A stretch of 7,823 nucleotides of DNA from an uncultured Caulobacteraceae bacterium (GCA_903884915.1 CAISGS010000389.1:1-7823); one strand, 5' to 3'. Shown: positions 1 through 7,058, counted from the first letter of the stretch. Made by a program: numbers and translations. The notes: generated from the letters alone by a model not told the origin.

Positions 1-393
1 CACGATGCCGATGAGACGATCTCGCCCATCGAGGCGGGTCTCAGCTTTGCCGTCTCCAAGCGTCGCCGCGAGGCCGGTGATTTTCCCGGATCGAGCCGCA
101 TAAGGCGCGAACTGGAGGGCGATCTTTCCCGCATTCGGGTCGGTCTGCGCATTGTCGAGGGAGCCCCCGCGCGTGAGGGCGCCGAGATCACCGATGCCAG
201 CGGCGCGGTGGTCGGCAGGGTGACCAGCGGCGGCTTTTCACCCACCCTCTCTACCGCCATCGCCATGGGCTTTGTCCCGCCTGCGCTCGCGATCGTCGGC
301 ACGCCCTTGAGCGTCATTGTGCGCGGTAAGAGCCAGCCAGTTCAGGTCGTGGCCATGCCGTTCGTTCCTCACCGCTATTTCCGCAAATCCTGA
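1..393 (+). CDS. gcvT: Aminomethyltransferase (glycine cleavage T protein), 3' end only
   Basis: The C-terminal 130 residues of the T protein; the start lies before the window. T protein takes the aminomethyl group carried on lipoylated GcvH and transfers the one-carbon unit to tetrahydrofolate, releasing ammonia. The frame is open from the first base. It begins [22 protein letters not shown], matching the family segment where an E-T-x-P-x-E-A-G-L motif precedes the final barrel domain. It ends with the family's C-terminal signature: [12 protein letters not shown], then IAMGFVPP, a V-R-G-K turn, and [12 protein letters not shown] before TGA at 391-393. It is followed after 19 nt by gcvH on the same strand, the usual operon order. 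Identity is secure from the motifs and the neighbours; nothing can be said about the missing N-terminal two thirds or the promoter. Confidence 0.95.
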   Translation, partial: HDADETISPIEAGLSFAVSKRRREAGDFPGSSRIRRELEGDLSRIRVGLRIVEGAPAREGAEITDASGAVVGRVTSGGFSPTLSTAIAMGFVPPALAIVGTPLSVIVRGKSQPVQVVAMPFVPHRYFRKS

Positions 394-399
394 CCCTGC

Positions 400-406
400 A
401 AGGAAG
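400..406 (+). promoter_or_regulatory. Ribosome binding site that fixes the gcvH start
   Basis: AAGGAAG lies 6 nt before the ATG at 413. An upstream in-frame ATG at 317 would add 32 residues overlapping gcvT that do not resemble GcvH. The Shine-Dalgarno position and the family length both favour 413. Confidence 0.8.
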
Positions 407-412
407 ATCCTC

Positions 413-778
413 ATGTTTTTCACCAAGGACCACGAGTGGATCAAGGTCGATGGCGACGTCGCCACGGTCGGTATCTCCGCCTATGCCGCCGAACAGCTCG
501 GTGACGTCGTCTTTGTCGAGGTGCCAGACCTCGGCAAGGTCTTGACCGTCGGGGATAGCCTCGCAGTGGTCGAAAGCGTCAAGGCCGCATCCGACGTCTA
601 TGCGCCGGTCGCAGGCGAGGTCATCGAGGCTAATGGCGATCTGGCCGCTGCGCCAGAAACGGTCAATGCCGATCCCGAAGGCGCAGGCTGGTTTGCCAAG
701 CTCAAGATCACTGACCCCGGCCAGATCGAGGGCCTGATGGACCGCACAGCCTACGACGCCTTCCTCGCCTCGCTCTAA
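413..778 (+). CDS. gcvH: Glycine cleavage system H protein (lipoyl carrier)
   Basis: 121 residues, close to the usual family length. GcvH is the soluble shuttle whose lipoyl-lysine arm visits the P, T and L proteins in turn, carrying the aminomethyl intermediate. The lipoylation site is visible as VESVKAAS, with Lys57 as the modified residue, followed by [10 protein letters not shown] of the lipoyl-type beta barrel. Other family landmarks are the N-terminal TKDHEWI (residues 4-10), [15 protein letters not shown] (19-33) and the C-terminal [10 protein letters not shown] (90-99). The start at 413 is chosen because of the Shine-Dalgarno just upstream and because translation from the earlier in-frame ATG would be unusual. 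It sits 19 nt after gcvT and 38 nt before gcvPA, so it is almost certainly cotranscribed. No missing residues noticed. Confidence 0.97.
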   Translation: MFFTKDHEWIKVDGDVATVGISAYAAEQLGDVVFVEVPDLGKVLTVGDSLAVVESVKAASDVYAPVAGEVIEANGDLAAAPETVNADPEGAGWFAKLKITDPGQIEGLMDRTAYDAFLASL

Positions 779-804
779 AGCCACCCTTGCGAACTGCCCC
801 TTTT

Positions 805-809
805 GGAGG
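805..809 (+). promoter_or_regulatory. Ribosome binding site that fixes the gcvPA start
   Basis: GGAGG stands 7 nt before the ATG at 817. An in-frame TTG at 787 would give a ten-residue extension with no ribosome binding site, so 817 is preferred. Confidence 0.8.
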
Positions 810-816
810 CCTGCCT

Positions 817-2157
817 ATGCGTTATCTGCCCCTAAGTCCTTCTGACCGTTCGGCCATGCTTGGCGTCATCGGCGCGGCGACCATTGATGACCTGTTCGTC
901 GATGTGCCCGTGGCTGCGCGGCGCGATCAGCCGGTGGACCTGCCCTTCCATCAGGGCGAGCTAGAGGTCGAGCGGGCCCTGTCGGCCATGGCCGGGCATA
1001 ACCGAACCGCTGGGCAGGGGCCGTTCTTTTGCGGGGCCGGGGCCTATCGTCACCATGTCCCCGCCACGGTCGATCACATCATTCAGCGCTCGGAGTTCTT
1101 GACCAGCTACACCCCCTATCAGCCAGAAATTGCCCAGGGCACCTTGCAATATCTGTTCGAGTTCCAGACCCAGGTTGCGGCCCTGACCGGCATGGATGTC
1201 GCCAATGCCTCGATGTATGACGGCTCTACCGCCACGGCAGAGGCCGTGATGATGGCCGCGCGGGTGACGCGGCGCGGCAAGGCGGTGCTGTCGGGCGGTC
1301 TTCATCCGCACTATGCCCGCACAGCCGAGACCCTGGCCAAGGTCGCAGGGGTTCAGGTCCAACGTCTGGATGCAGCCATTGATGGCGAGGCCGCCGTTCT
1401 GGAGGCCATTGATGATGACACGGCCTGCGTCGTCGTCCAGACCCCGAACCTGTTCGGCACGGTCACCGATGTCACGGCCATTGCGGCGGCGGCTCAGGCC
1501 AAGGGGGTCTTGCTGATCGTGGTGGTCACCGAGGTGGTGTCGCTGGGCCTGCTCAAGAGCCCCGGCGAGATGGGCGCAGATATTGTCGTGGCCGAGGGCC
1601 AGTCGATCGGCAATGCCCTGAACTTTGGCGGTCCCTATGTCGGCCTGTTTGCCGCCCGTGAAAAATACGTCCGGCAGATGCCCGGGCGTCTGTGCGGCGA
1701 GACGGTCGATGCCGATGGGCGGCGCGGCTTCGTCCTGACCCTCTCGACCCGAGAGCAGCATATCCGCCGAGACAAGGCGACTTCAAACATCTGCACCAAT
1801 TCAGGGCTCTGCGCCTTGGCCTTCACCATCCATATGAGCCTTTTGGGCGAGGTTGGATTGCGTAAATTGGCCATGATCAACCATGCCAAGGCACGAGACC
1901 TGCGTGATGGGTTGATGGGCGTGCCGGGGGTCGAGATCTTGACGGAGCGGTTCTTCAACGAGATCGCCATCCGTGTGCCGACCAATGCGGCGGCTCTGGT
2001 CGAGACCTTGGCAGGGCAGGGCATTTTAGCCGGTGTGCCGGTCTCGCGTCTGTCGCCGAAGGGGGGGATGGATGATGTCCTGCTGCTCTGCGCGACGGAG
2101 ACCACCACCTCATCCGATATTGCGGCTCTGGTCGCCGCGCTTAAGGGGGCTTTCTAA
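817..2157 (+). CDS. gcvPA: Glycine dehydrogenase (decarboxylating) subunit 1, alpha half of split P protein
   Basis: 446 residues, the normal size for the N-terminal half-protein of the two-gene form of glycine decarboxylase. With GcvPB it forms the P protein, which decarboxylates glycine and loads the aminomethyl group on GcvH. This subunit has the aminotransferase-like fold but not the PLP-binding lysine. Conserved blocks are easy to read: [20 protein letters not shown] (92-111), [19 protein letters not shown] (114-132), [11 protein letters not shown] (133-143), [16 protein letters not shown] (250-265), [10 protein letters not shown] (270-279) and [12 protein letters not shown] (317-328). 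Start at 817 follows a good Shine-Dalgarno. It ends with TAA one base before the gcvPB ATG, which suggests translational coupling and 1:1 synthesis of the two halves. At residues 238-241 it reads TEVV before SLG, where many homologues have an Asp-Pro pair; I cannot tell whether that matters. Confidence 0.96.
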   Translation: MRYLPLSPSDRSAMLGVIGAATIDDLFVDVPVAARRDQPVDLPFHQGELEVERALSAMAGHNRTAGQGPFFCGAGAYRHHVPATVDHIIQRSEFLTSYTPYQPEIAQGTLQYLFEFQTQVAALTGMDVANASMYDGSTATAEAVMMAARVTRRGKAVLSGGLHPHYARTAETLAKVAGVQVQRLDAAIDGEAAVLEAIDDDTACVVVQTPNLFGTVTDVTAIAAAAQAKGVLLIVVVTEVVSLGLLKSPGEMGADIVVAEGQSIGNALNFGGPYVGLFAAREKYVRQMPGRLCGETVDADGRRGFVLTLSTREQHIRRDKATSNICTNSGLCALAFTIHMSLLGEVGLRKLAMINHAKARDLRDGLMGVPGVEILTERFFNEIAIRVPTNAAALVETLAGQGILAGVPVSRLSPKGGMDDVLLLCATETTTSSDIAALVAALKGAF

Positions 2158-2158
2158 G

Positions 2159-3730
2159 ATGAGCATGAACTCTGTTGGTCGTCCGACCCGGCCCACCCTC
2201 GTCGCCACCTTGCCCGGAGCCATCCCCGCCACACTCGGCGGCGGACGCGGTCTGTTGCAGGACGAGGCCCTGATCTTTGAGCGCGAGGGGTGGGACAGCA
2301 GCGGTGTTGACCTGCCCGAGCCATCGCAGGACGCCTCTGATCTGGGGGATATGGTTCGCAGAGCGCCCATCGGCTTGCCCGGTCTCAGCGAGCCTGAGGC
2401 AATGCGCCACTATGTGCGGCTCAGTCAAAAGAACCATGCCATCGATCTGGCGCTCTATCCGCTCGGCTCCTGCACCATGAAGCACAATCCGCGCCTCAAC
2501 GAGAAGATGGCGCGCCTGCCCGGCTTTGCCGATGTGCATCCCTTGCAGCCCCAATCGAGCGTTCAGGGGGCCTTGGAACTGATGGACCAATTGGCACACT
2601 GGCTGATGACCTTGACCGGCATGTCGGCTGTGGCCATGTCGCCGAAGGCCGGAGCGCACGGCGAACTCTGCGGCCTGCTGGCCATCCGAGCCGCCCACGA
2701 GGCGCGTGGAGACGCTCGCAAGCGGGTCTTGGTGCCAACCTCGGCCCACGGCACCAATCCGGCCACGGCAGCCTTTGTCGGCTATGAGGTCGAAGAGATC
2801 GCTCAGACCGCCGATGGCCGGGTCGATATTGCCGATCTGGCCGCAAAGCTCGGACCTGATGTGGCCGCGATCATGGTCACCAACCCCAATACCTGCGGGC
2901 TGTTCGAGCGCGATGTGATCCAGATCGCCGAACTGGTCCATGCTGCTGGGGCCTATTTCTACTGCGACGGGGCCAACTTTAACGCCATAGTCGGGCGGGT
3001 CAGACCGGGCGATCTGGGCGTCGACGCCATGCATATCAATCTACACAAGACCTTCTCAACGCCCCATGGCGGCGGTGGTCCAGGCTCGGGTCCGGTGGTC
3101 CTTTCGGCGGCGCTGGCCCCCTTCGCCCCGACCCCGTTCGTGGTCAAGCGCGGCGAGGCCTATGAGCTGGTGGAATATCGCGAAGGGGAGGCCGTCCAAG
3201 CCTTTGGCCGGCTATGCGCCTTCCATGGCCAGATGGGGATGTATGTCCGCGCCCTATCCTACATGCTCAGCCACGGGGCCGATGGCCTTAAGCAGGTGGC
3301 CGAGGATGCCGTGCTCAATGCCAACTATATCAAGGCCCGGCTGAGCGGTGTGATGAGCGCGGCCTTCGAAGGCCCCTGTATGCACGAGGCCCTGTTCGAT
3401 GATCACTGGCTAGAGGGCACCGGGATCACCACGCTCGACTTTGCCAAGGCCATGATCGATGAGGGCTTCCACCCCATGACCATGTATTTTCCGCTGGTGG
3501 TGCACGGTGCCATGTTGATCGAGCCAACAGAGACCGAATCCAAGGCGGAACTGGATCGGTTCTGCGATGTGCTGCTGTTATTGGCTGAGGCGGCCAAGGC
3601 GGGGGATGTCGAACGGTTCAAGGGTGCGCCGTTCCATGCACCGCTGCGAAGGCTCGACGAGACCCTTGCGGCCCGCAGGCCTAGATTGCGCTGGCGTCCG
3701 GAATTGAGCACGGATGTTGCCGCAGAGTAG
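2159..3730 (+). CDS. gcvPB: Glycine dehydrogenase (decarboxylating) subunit 2, PLP-binding half of split P protein
   Basis: 523 residues, typical for the catalytic C-terminal half of split glycine decarboxylase. It binds pyridoxal phosphate and carries the decarboxylation chemistry together with GcvPA. The PLP lysine is Lys297 in HINLHKTFSTPHGGGGPG (292-309). Other family blocks are YPLGSCTMKHNP (100-111), AGAHGEL (164-170), SAHGTNPATAAF (195-206), MVTNPNTCGLFE (239-250), YCDGANFNAIVG (268-279) and IEPTETESKAELDRF (454-468). The start at 2159 is one base after the gcvPA stop, with AAGGGGG at 2143-2149 serving as ribosome binding site inside the gcvPA end; an ATG two codons later is an alternative. 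A longer frame reaches back to 2033 inside gcvPA but its extra residues are not family-like. It is the last recognisable gcv gene. No convincing terminator follows, so some read-through into the next gene is possible. Confidence 0.97.
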   Translation: MSMNSVGRPTRPTLVATLPGAIPATLGGGRGLLQDEALIFEREGWDSSGVDLPEPSQDASDLGDMVRRAPIGLPGLSEPEAMRHYVRLSQKNHAIDLALYPLGSCTMKHNPRLNEKMARLPGFADVHPLQPQSSVQGALELMDQLAHWLMTLTGMSAVAMSPKAGAHGELCGLLAIRAAHEARGDARKRVLVPTSAHGTNPATAAFVGYEVEEIAQTADGRVDIADLAAKLGPDVAAIMVTNPNTCGLFERDVIQIAELVHAAGAYFYCDGANFNAIVGRVRPGDLGVDAMHINLHKTFSTPHGGGGPGSGPVVLSAALAPFAPTPFVVKRGEAYELVEYREGEAVQAFGRLCAFHGQMGMYVRALSYMLSHGADGLKQVAEDAVLNANYIKARLSGVMSAAFEGPCMHEALFDDHWLEGTGITTLDFAKAMIDEGFHPMTMYFPLVVHGAMLIEPTETESKAELDRFCDVLLLLAEAAKAGDVERFKGAPFHAPLRRLDETLAARRPRLRWRPELSTDVAAE

Positions 3731-3818
3731 TGCCCAGTAATTTATTTTGACCATGCCCTAATTGGGCCTTTAAACCGGGTACCATAGAGCTCATATCAGA
3801 CCTGTCCCGGGCAAGGGT

Positions 3819-3833
3819 CTCGAAGGTTTCGAG
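3819..3833. repeat. Short perfect hairpin CTCGAA-GGT-TTCGAG upstream of first PGPGW gene
   Basis: Six-base arms CTCGAA and TTCGAG flank a three-base loop, ending 27 nt before the ATG at 3861. The same two arms recur at 4294-4310 before the second paralogue. There is no T-tract, so it is not a normal intrinsic terminator. Its role is unknown; it could be part of a leader, a protein binding site or a relic of the duplication. Confidence 0.4.
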
Positions 3834-3860
3834 GCTCGGCGGTGCGGACCGAAGAGACCG

Positions 3861-4277
3861 ATGCCCCAAACCATTGTTGTGCCCCTCACCAAGACGGACA
3901 AAGACGCCCACGCCGAAAACACCGGTGCGGAGGTCGTGAGCCGCCTTGGCCGTTGGGTGATGGCCCTTTTGGGCGGTGCGATCGTGGCTGTTGGGATTGT
4001 CATGGCCCCCTTGCCGGGTCCGTTTGGCGTGCCAGTGATGGTTGTGGGTCTGATGATCCTTCTGCGCAGCTCCTTTTGGGCCAAGCGGGCCTTCGTTAAA
4101 CTTCAGCATCGGCATCCGCGCATCGTCTTTCCGCTGCGCCGGCTGTTGCGCCGGGAGCCAGAAGTCATGCCCGTGGCTTGGCAGCAGGTTCTGCGGTTTG
4201 AGCGCATGGTGTTGCCAAAGTCTTGGCGTTTTGCACGGCGATTGCGGCTCTCCTTACGCAGAAAACCAAAAGTCTGA
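3861..4277 (+). CDS. Small two-helix membrane protein, PGPGW-type, copy 1 (function unknown)
   Basis: 138 residues. The N-terminal 30 residues are polar, then come two closely spaced hydrophobic segments (about 32-50 and 57-69) joined by a tight Pro-Gly turn, LPGPFG (51-56). After this is a long strongly basic tail with FPLRRLLRREPEV (90-102) and WRFARRLRLSLRRKPK near the end. The helix, Pro-Gly turn, helix, then WAKR pattern resembles the PGPGW putative transmembrane family, but the motif is imperfect (PGPFG), so the family call is tentative. It is likely an inner membrane hairpin with the basic tail in the cytoplasm. ATG at 3861 has only a weak purine stretch (GAAGAG) before it. It is clearly paralogous to the next gene: 52 of 81 residues are identical without gaps (51-131 here against 48-128 there). 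No biochemical role can be assigned. Confidence 0.8.
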   Translation: MPQTIVVPLTKTDKDAHAENTGAEVVSRLGRWVMALLGGAIVAVGIVMAPLPGPFGVPVMVVGLMILLRSSFWAKRAFVKLQHRHPRIVFPLRRLLRREPEVMPVAWQQVLRFERMVLPKSWRFARRLRLSLRRKPKV

Positions 4278-4293
4278 TGCTGTTTGGCCACGA

Positions 4294-4310
4294 CTCGAAT
4301 TATTTTCGAG
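4294..4310. repeat. Short hairpin CTCGAA-TTATT-TTCGAG between the two PGPGW genes
   Basis: Six-base perfect arms with a five-base loop, starting 16 nt after the first gene's stop and ending 114 nt before the second gene's ATG. A flanking TGGC (left) and GCCA (right) could extend the stem across a one-sided bulge. It shares arm sequence with 3819-3833. It could be a weak terminator of copy 1 or a leader element of copy 2, but there is no T-tract. Confidence 0.4.
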
Positions 4311-4424
4311 GCCACGAGCCCTGATCGGCAATCCAACGCAAGACTGTCACCGTAAAGGGTCTAAAGCACACGCCTGTGAGCCGCCGAATCTCTTGCCGGT
4401 TTCACATTTTCGAAACACCTCAAC

Positions 4425-4838
4425 ATGGCCTTCGCCACGACCCACATGACGCGTCCCGTTCAAACCACTGCCGATGCTATGCAGGCCGGTGTGCGACGGA
4501 TGGTGCGTATCGGTCTGTTGGTGCTTGGCGGATTGATCATGGCGGTTGGCGCCGTGCTCGCGCTCTTACCCGGCCATCTGGGGGTTCCCATCCTGGTCAT
4601 TGGTCTGATGGTGGTTCTCAGAAACTCCCTGCCCGCGCGCAAAGAGTTCATTCGGCTTCAGCGGCGTCACCCCAATTGGGTGTTTCCTCTGCGGCGTTTG
4701 ATGCGTCGTGAGCCTGAAGTTATACCGGTCGTCTGGCAGCAGCTGTTGCGGACCGAGCGTTTGGTTCTCCCGGTCCGGTATCGCTTTGTGCGACGTCTGC
4801 GCGTCAGTTATTTCCGCCGCGCGAAAAAGTCGGCCTAA
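4425..4838 (+). CDS. Small two-helix membrane protein, PGPGW-type, copy 2 (function unknown)
   Basis: 137 residues, paralogue of the gene at 3861. Layout is the same: a short polar N-terminus, hydrophobic segments at about 28-47 and 54-66 joined by LPGHLG (48-53), then a basic tail with RRHPNWVFPLRRLMRREPEV (80-99) and WQQLLR (104-109). The shared tail (RHP, VFPLRRL, RREPEV, PV-WQQ, LR-ER-VLP, RF-RRLR) is better conserved than the N-terminus, hinting that the tail carries the function. The start is uncertain: neither ATG 4425 nor the in-frame ATG 4446 has a clear ribosome binding site, and 4446 would remove only seven residues. A 147-nt gap with two GANTC sites separates it from copy 1, so it may have its own promoter. 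It converges on the atp operon and ends 26 nt before the terminator stem. Function not recognised. Confidence 0.78.
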   Translation: MAFATTHMTRPVQTTADAMQAGVRRMVRIGLLVLGGLIMAVGAVLALLPGHLGVPILVIGLMVVLRNSLPARKEFIRLQRRHPNWVFPLRRLMRREPEVIPVVWQQLLRTERLVLPVRYRFVRRLRVSYFRRAKKSA

Positions 4839-4851
4839 ACCAAACGGTGAT

Positions 4852-4892
4852 TGTTAAACGAAAACCGGGCCAGAGGTTTCCCTCCGGCCCGG
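4852..4892 (-). terminator. Rho-independent terminator of the atp operon, possibly bidirectional
   Basis: A stem of 12-base arms (4865-4876 and 4881-4892) has one A/C mismatch and a TTTC loop: CCGGGCC pairs with GGCCCGG and GAGG with CCTC. Read on the minus strand it is followed by TTTTCGTTTAA, a good U-tract, 28 nt after the atpF stop. On the plus strand the hairpin comes 26 nt after the last PGPGW gene, but no T-run follows, so it would be weaker in that direction. Confidence 0.88.
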
Positions 4893-4920
4893 CCTCTAGC
4901 GTCAAACAGATCGATTTTGG

Positions 4921-5412
4921 CTATTGCAGCTTGTCGGCCATCTGAGCGACCGCACGGTCGATCAGGGGGTCACTCTTCAAGCCCTTAAGACGGCCCTGAA
5001 GGATATTGCCGGTCATCTGAGCGGCCAGTTCGGCAGCCACAGATTTGACTTCAGCCGCTGCTGCGGCTTCCGCTGCCGCGATCTTGCGCTCCGCCAGAGC
5101 CTGACGGCGCGCAATTTCTTCGTCCAGCTTGACCTTGGCATCCACTGCCAGACGTGCAGCATCCGCTTCGGCAGCAGCAATCATCTCAGCGGCTTGACGT
5201 TCAGCATCTTCACGCTGCTGCTGGATTGACGCCAGCAGAGCTTGAGCCTCTTCACGCAGGCGCTGGGCCTCGTCGAGTTCGTTCTGGATCTTTTGGGCAT
5301 AGCCATCAAGACCGCTGGCCACGGCTCCTGGAACCTTCAGATAGATCAGAAGGCCAAAGAACAGAGCCAGCGCGACGGCGACCCAAAATTCAACTTCTTG
5401 CAGAAGTTCCAT
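4921..5412 (-). CDS. atpF: F0F1 ATP synthase subunit b
   Basis: 163 residues. Subunit b forms one half of the peripheral stalk that holds F1 stationary against the a subunit. It has a short N-terminus, one membrane helix (about 8-28, [17 protein letters not shown]), then an almost unbroken alanine- and charge-rich coiled-coil helix through residue 135, and a C-terminal region ending [11 protein letters not shown] for contact with delta. The length matches the family. It is the last gene of the operon, 13 nt after atpF', with AAGGGGA of the ribosome binding site overlapping the atpF' stop, so translation is probably coupled. The stop TAG lies 28 nt before the terminator stem. It differs from the upstream b' by lacking the long Gly-rich N-terminal extension and the PQF motif. 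Function is secure from motifs and operon position. Confidence 0.95.
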   Translation of the reverse strand: MELLQEVEFWVAVALALFFGLLIYLKVPGAVASGLDGYAQKIQNELDEAQRLREEAQALLASIQQQREDAERQAAEMIAAAEADAARLAVDAKVKLDEEIARRQALAERKIAAAEAAAAAEVKSVAAELAAQMTGNILQGRLKGLKSDPLIDRAVAQMADKLQ

Positions 5413-5425
5413 AGTTTGGGTCCCC

Positions 5426-5974
5426 TTAGGCCTTTGCCGCGGTCAATGCCGTCTCGACCTCATCGGCCGTGGCAGCAACGCCCGTCAGCTTGTCGGTGAT
5501 CGCTGCGGCGATGTCGGACGCGATGGTCCGGACATTGCCCAGAGCCGCATCGCGCGAAACCCGGATCCGGTCTTCGGCGACAGCCAGTTTTTCCGCCAAA
5601 ACCGCTTCCTCTGCTGCCTGCCGCGTTGCGGCCTCAGCATTGGCCTTAGCCTTGGCTTCAGAAGCGGTCCGCTGGGCGTGGGTGCGGGCCTTGGCCAGTT
5701 CGGCCAAGGCGGTTGCACTTTCGGCTTCAGCCTGCGTCTTCAAATCACGGGCCTGTGCGACATCCGCCGCGATCTTGTCTGCCCGGGTCTGGATCGTCCC
5801 GCCGACGCGCGGCAGGAAGAGCTTTGACAGTAGGACATAGAGAACGACGAAGATCAGCAGCAGCCAAACCACCTGGCCAGGCCACCACACGAACTGAAAT
5901 TGCGGCAGACCGCCGCCGCTGGCATGGCCATCGGCTCCGGTCGACTCGTGAGTCTGTGTCGTTTCGTTGGCCAT
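5426..5974 (-). CDS. atpF': F0F1 ATP synthase subunit b' (b-prime)
   Basis: 182 residues. A second, divergent b-type subunit, as found in alphaproteobacteria and photosynthetic lineages, where b and b' pair as a heterodimeric peripheral stalk. It has a 22-residue polar Gly/His/Ser-rich N-terminus, [12 protein letters not shown] (23-34) typical of b', one membrane helix (about 34-55), an S-K-L-x-L-P-R-V motif (50-57), then a long Ala-rich coiled coil to about residue 165. The start at 5974 lies 12 nt after the atpE stop. No strong Shine-Dalgarno is seen there, so coupling to atpE translation is likely. The symbol atpG (or atpX) is also used for this gene in some annotations. The choice of b' for this copy and b for the next rests on the PQF segment, the extended N-terminus and the usual gene order. 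Confidence 0.93.
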   Translation of the reverse strand: MANETTQTHESTGADGHASGGGLPQFQFVWWPGQVVWLLLIFVVLYVLLSKLFLPRVGGTIQTRADKIAADVAQARDLKTQAEAESATALAELAKARTHAQRTASEAKAKANAEAATRQAAEEAVLAEKLAVAEDRIRVSRDAALGNVRTIASDIAAAITDKLTGVAATADEVETALTAAKA

Positions 5975-5986
5975 GACGGTCCGGTC

Positions 5987-6211
5987 TTAGGCGAAGAGGA
6001 TCAGGAAGGCGATGACGAGGGCGAAGATGCCCAAGGCTTCGGTCAGCGCCATGCCGAGGAACAGCATCGGGCGTTCGCCAGCGGCTGCCGATGGGTTGCG
6101 GATGGCGGCGGCCAGATAGCTACCGAACAGGTTACCAAGGCCGATACCCGCCCCGATCATGCCGAGCATGGCCAGACCAGCGCCGATATATTTTGCGGAT
6201 GCAGCGTCCAT
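5987..6211 (-). CDS. atpE: F0F1 ATP synthase subunit c (proton-carrying ring proteolipid)
   Basis: 74 residues, two membrane helices. Multiple copies form the rotor ring. Helix 1 carries the Gly-rich packing motif GAGIGLGNLFG (20-30), the polar loop contains RNP (38-40), and helix 2 carries the proton-binding carboxylate Glu58 in ALTEALGIFALVIAFLIL (55-72), equivalent to Asp61 of E. coli. Glutamate and the absence of an extra Gln/Glu sodium-ligand pattern in helix 1 are consistent with proton coupling, though that is inference. A good ribosome binding site, AAGGAAG (6218-6224 on the plus strand), lies 6 nt upstream. The gene is preceded by a 67-nt leader with a hairpin and a pyrimidine-rich tract, which may raise its translation relative to its neighbours. 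Confidence 0.97.
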   Translation of the reverse strand: MDAASAKYIGAGLAMLGMIGAGIGLGNLFGSYLAAAIRNPSAAAGERPMLFLGMALTEALGIFALVIAFLILFA

Positions 6212-6278
6212 AAGAGTCTTCCTTTTGGTTGGTTAGGTAGATGAGAAAGCGAAGAAAACGCGTGATCTGTGCCAGATC
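6212..6278 (-). promoter_or_regulatory. atpB-atpE intercistronic leader: hairpin, pyrimidine-rich tract, strong RBS
   Basis: This 67-nt gap is the longest in the operon. On the minus strand a six-bp hairpin (GATCTG, loop GCA, CAGATC; plus-strand 6264-6278) follows directly on the atpB stop. Next comes a run rich in U and C (about 6229-6259), then AAGGAAG six bases before ATG. A pyrimidine-rich unstructured stretch before atpE is known in E. coli to enhance c-subunit translation; the parallel here is inferred. Confidence 0.5.
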
Positions 6279-7058
6279 TTAGTGGCTATGCAGGTTCACA
6301 ACGTCGTTCAGGTAAACGCAGGTAAGCGCGGCGAACACGAAGGCCTGAAGGAAGGCCACGATGAACTCCAACGCGGTCAGGGCAACAACGCTGCCCAACG
6401 ACACCACTGAGCCAAGAATGCCCAAGGAGGCGATGCCGCCGCCCGAGGCCAGAAGGCCAAGGGAGATGATGAACCCTGCGAAGATCTTTAGAACGACGTG
6501 CCCGCCGATCATGTTCCCGAACAGACGCAAGGCCAAGGTCACAGGCCGCACCAGGAAGGAAATGATCTCAATTGGCACCATCAGGATCAGCAGGAAAGCG
6601 GGGACGCCCGAGGGGACGAACAGCTTGAAAAACCCGAACCCGTTGCGCGCAAAGCCAACCACGACGACCGTCAAGATGGTCAACATGGCGAGCGTTACCG
6701 TCACGGCCAACTGCGAGGTGGCCGTAAAGACAAGGAACATGCCCAGGAAATTCATAGCCAGAATGAAGGAGAACAGGGTGAACACGAAGGGGAAGAAAAC
6801 CTTGCCCTCGTGCCCAATGATCGATCCGGCCAGATCGTCAACGAGGCTGTAGAGCATCTCGCCAACGGACTGGAGCCGCCCTGGAACCACCGCTTGACGC
6901 GCGGCCAGAGCAAAGAACACGCAGATCAGGCCCGCTGCCATACCCATCGAGACCACCGAATTGGTGATCGACAGGTCAACAACGCCCAGACCGGGCAGGT
7001 TCACCGTCGGCAGATCAACAACCTTGTTGATCTGGAACTGGTGCATCGGATCGGCCAT
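6279..7058 (-). CDS. atpB: F0F1 ATP synthase subunit a (proton channel)
   Basis: 259 residues, hydrophobic throughout with five to six membrane helices. It forms the two proton half-channels against the c-ring. The essential arginine is Arg178 in VTLALRLFGNMIGGH (173-187), matching Arg210 of E. coli. Gln238 in FLQAFVFAALTCVYL (236-250) matches E. coli Gln252. The N-terminus begins MADPMHQFQI, and NFLGMF (103-108) with the T-S-Q-L-A-V-T-V-T segment (114-122) is also family-like. ATG at 7058 has GAGG and AGGAGA purine tracts upstream. It lies 39 nt after atpI and 67 nt before atpE, in the canonical order. Nothing appears truncated. Confidence 0.97.
   Translation of the reverse strand: MADPMHQFQINKVVDLPTVNLPGLGVVDLSITNSVVSMGMAAGLICVFFALAARQAVVPGRLQSVGEMLYSLVDDLAGSIIGHEGKVFFPFVFTLFSFILAMNFLGMFLVFTATSQLAVTVTLAMLTILTVVVVGFARNGFGFFKLFVPSGVPAFLLILMVPIEIISFLVRPVTLALRLFGNMIGGHVVLKIFAGFIISLGLLASGGGIASLGILGSVVSLGSVVALTALEFIVAFLQAFVFAALTCVYLNDVVNLHSH

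Noticed and set aside
314..784. Long minus-strand frame opposite gcvH
   Set aside because: It is a shadow of gcvH in a GC-rich genome; gcvH has full family motifs and a ribosome binding site.
2141..3034. 297-codon minus-strand frame opposite gcvPB
   Set aside because: The plus-strand gene carries the PLP lysine and all conserved blocks; the opposite frame has His/Gln/Gly-rich low-similarity sequence typical of antisense frames.
3755..3767. Small hairpin GCCC-TAATT-GGGC as gcv terminator
   Set aside because: Only four base pairs and no U-tract; too weak to call.
3747..3775. Possible promoter TTGACC with TTAAAC before the first PGPGW gene
   Set aside because: The -10 match is poor for both the E. 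coli and Caulobacter consensus, so it is not listed as a feature.
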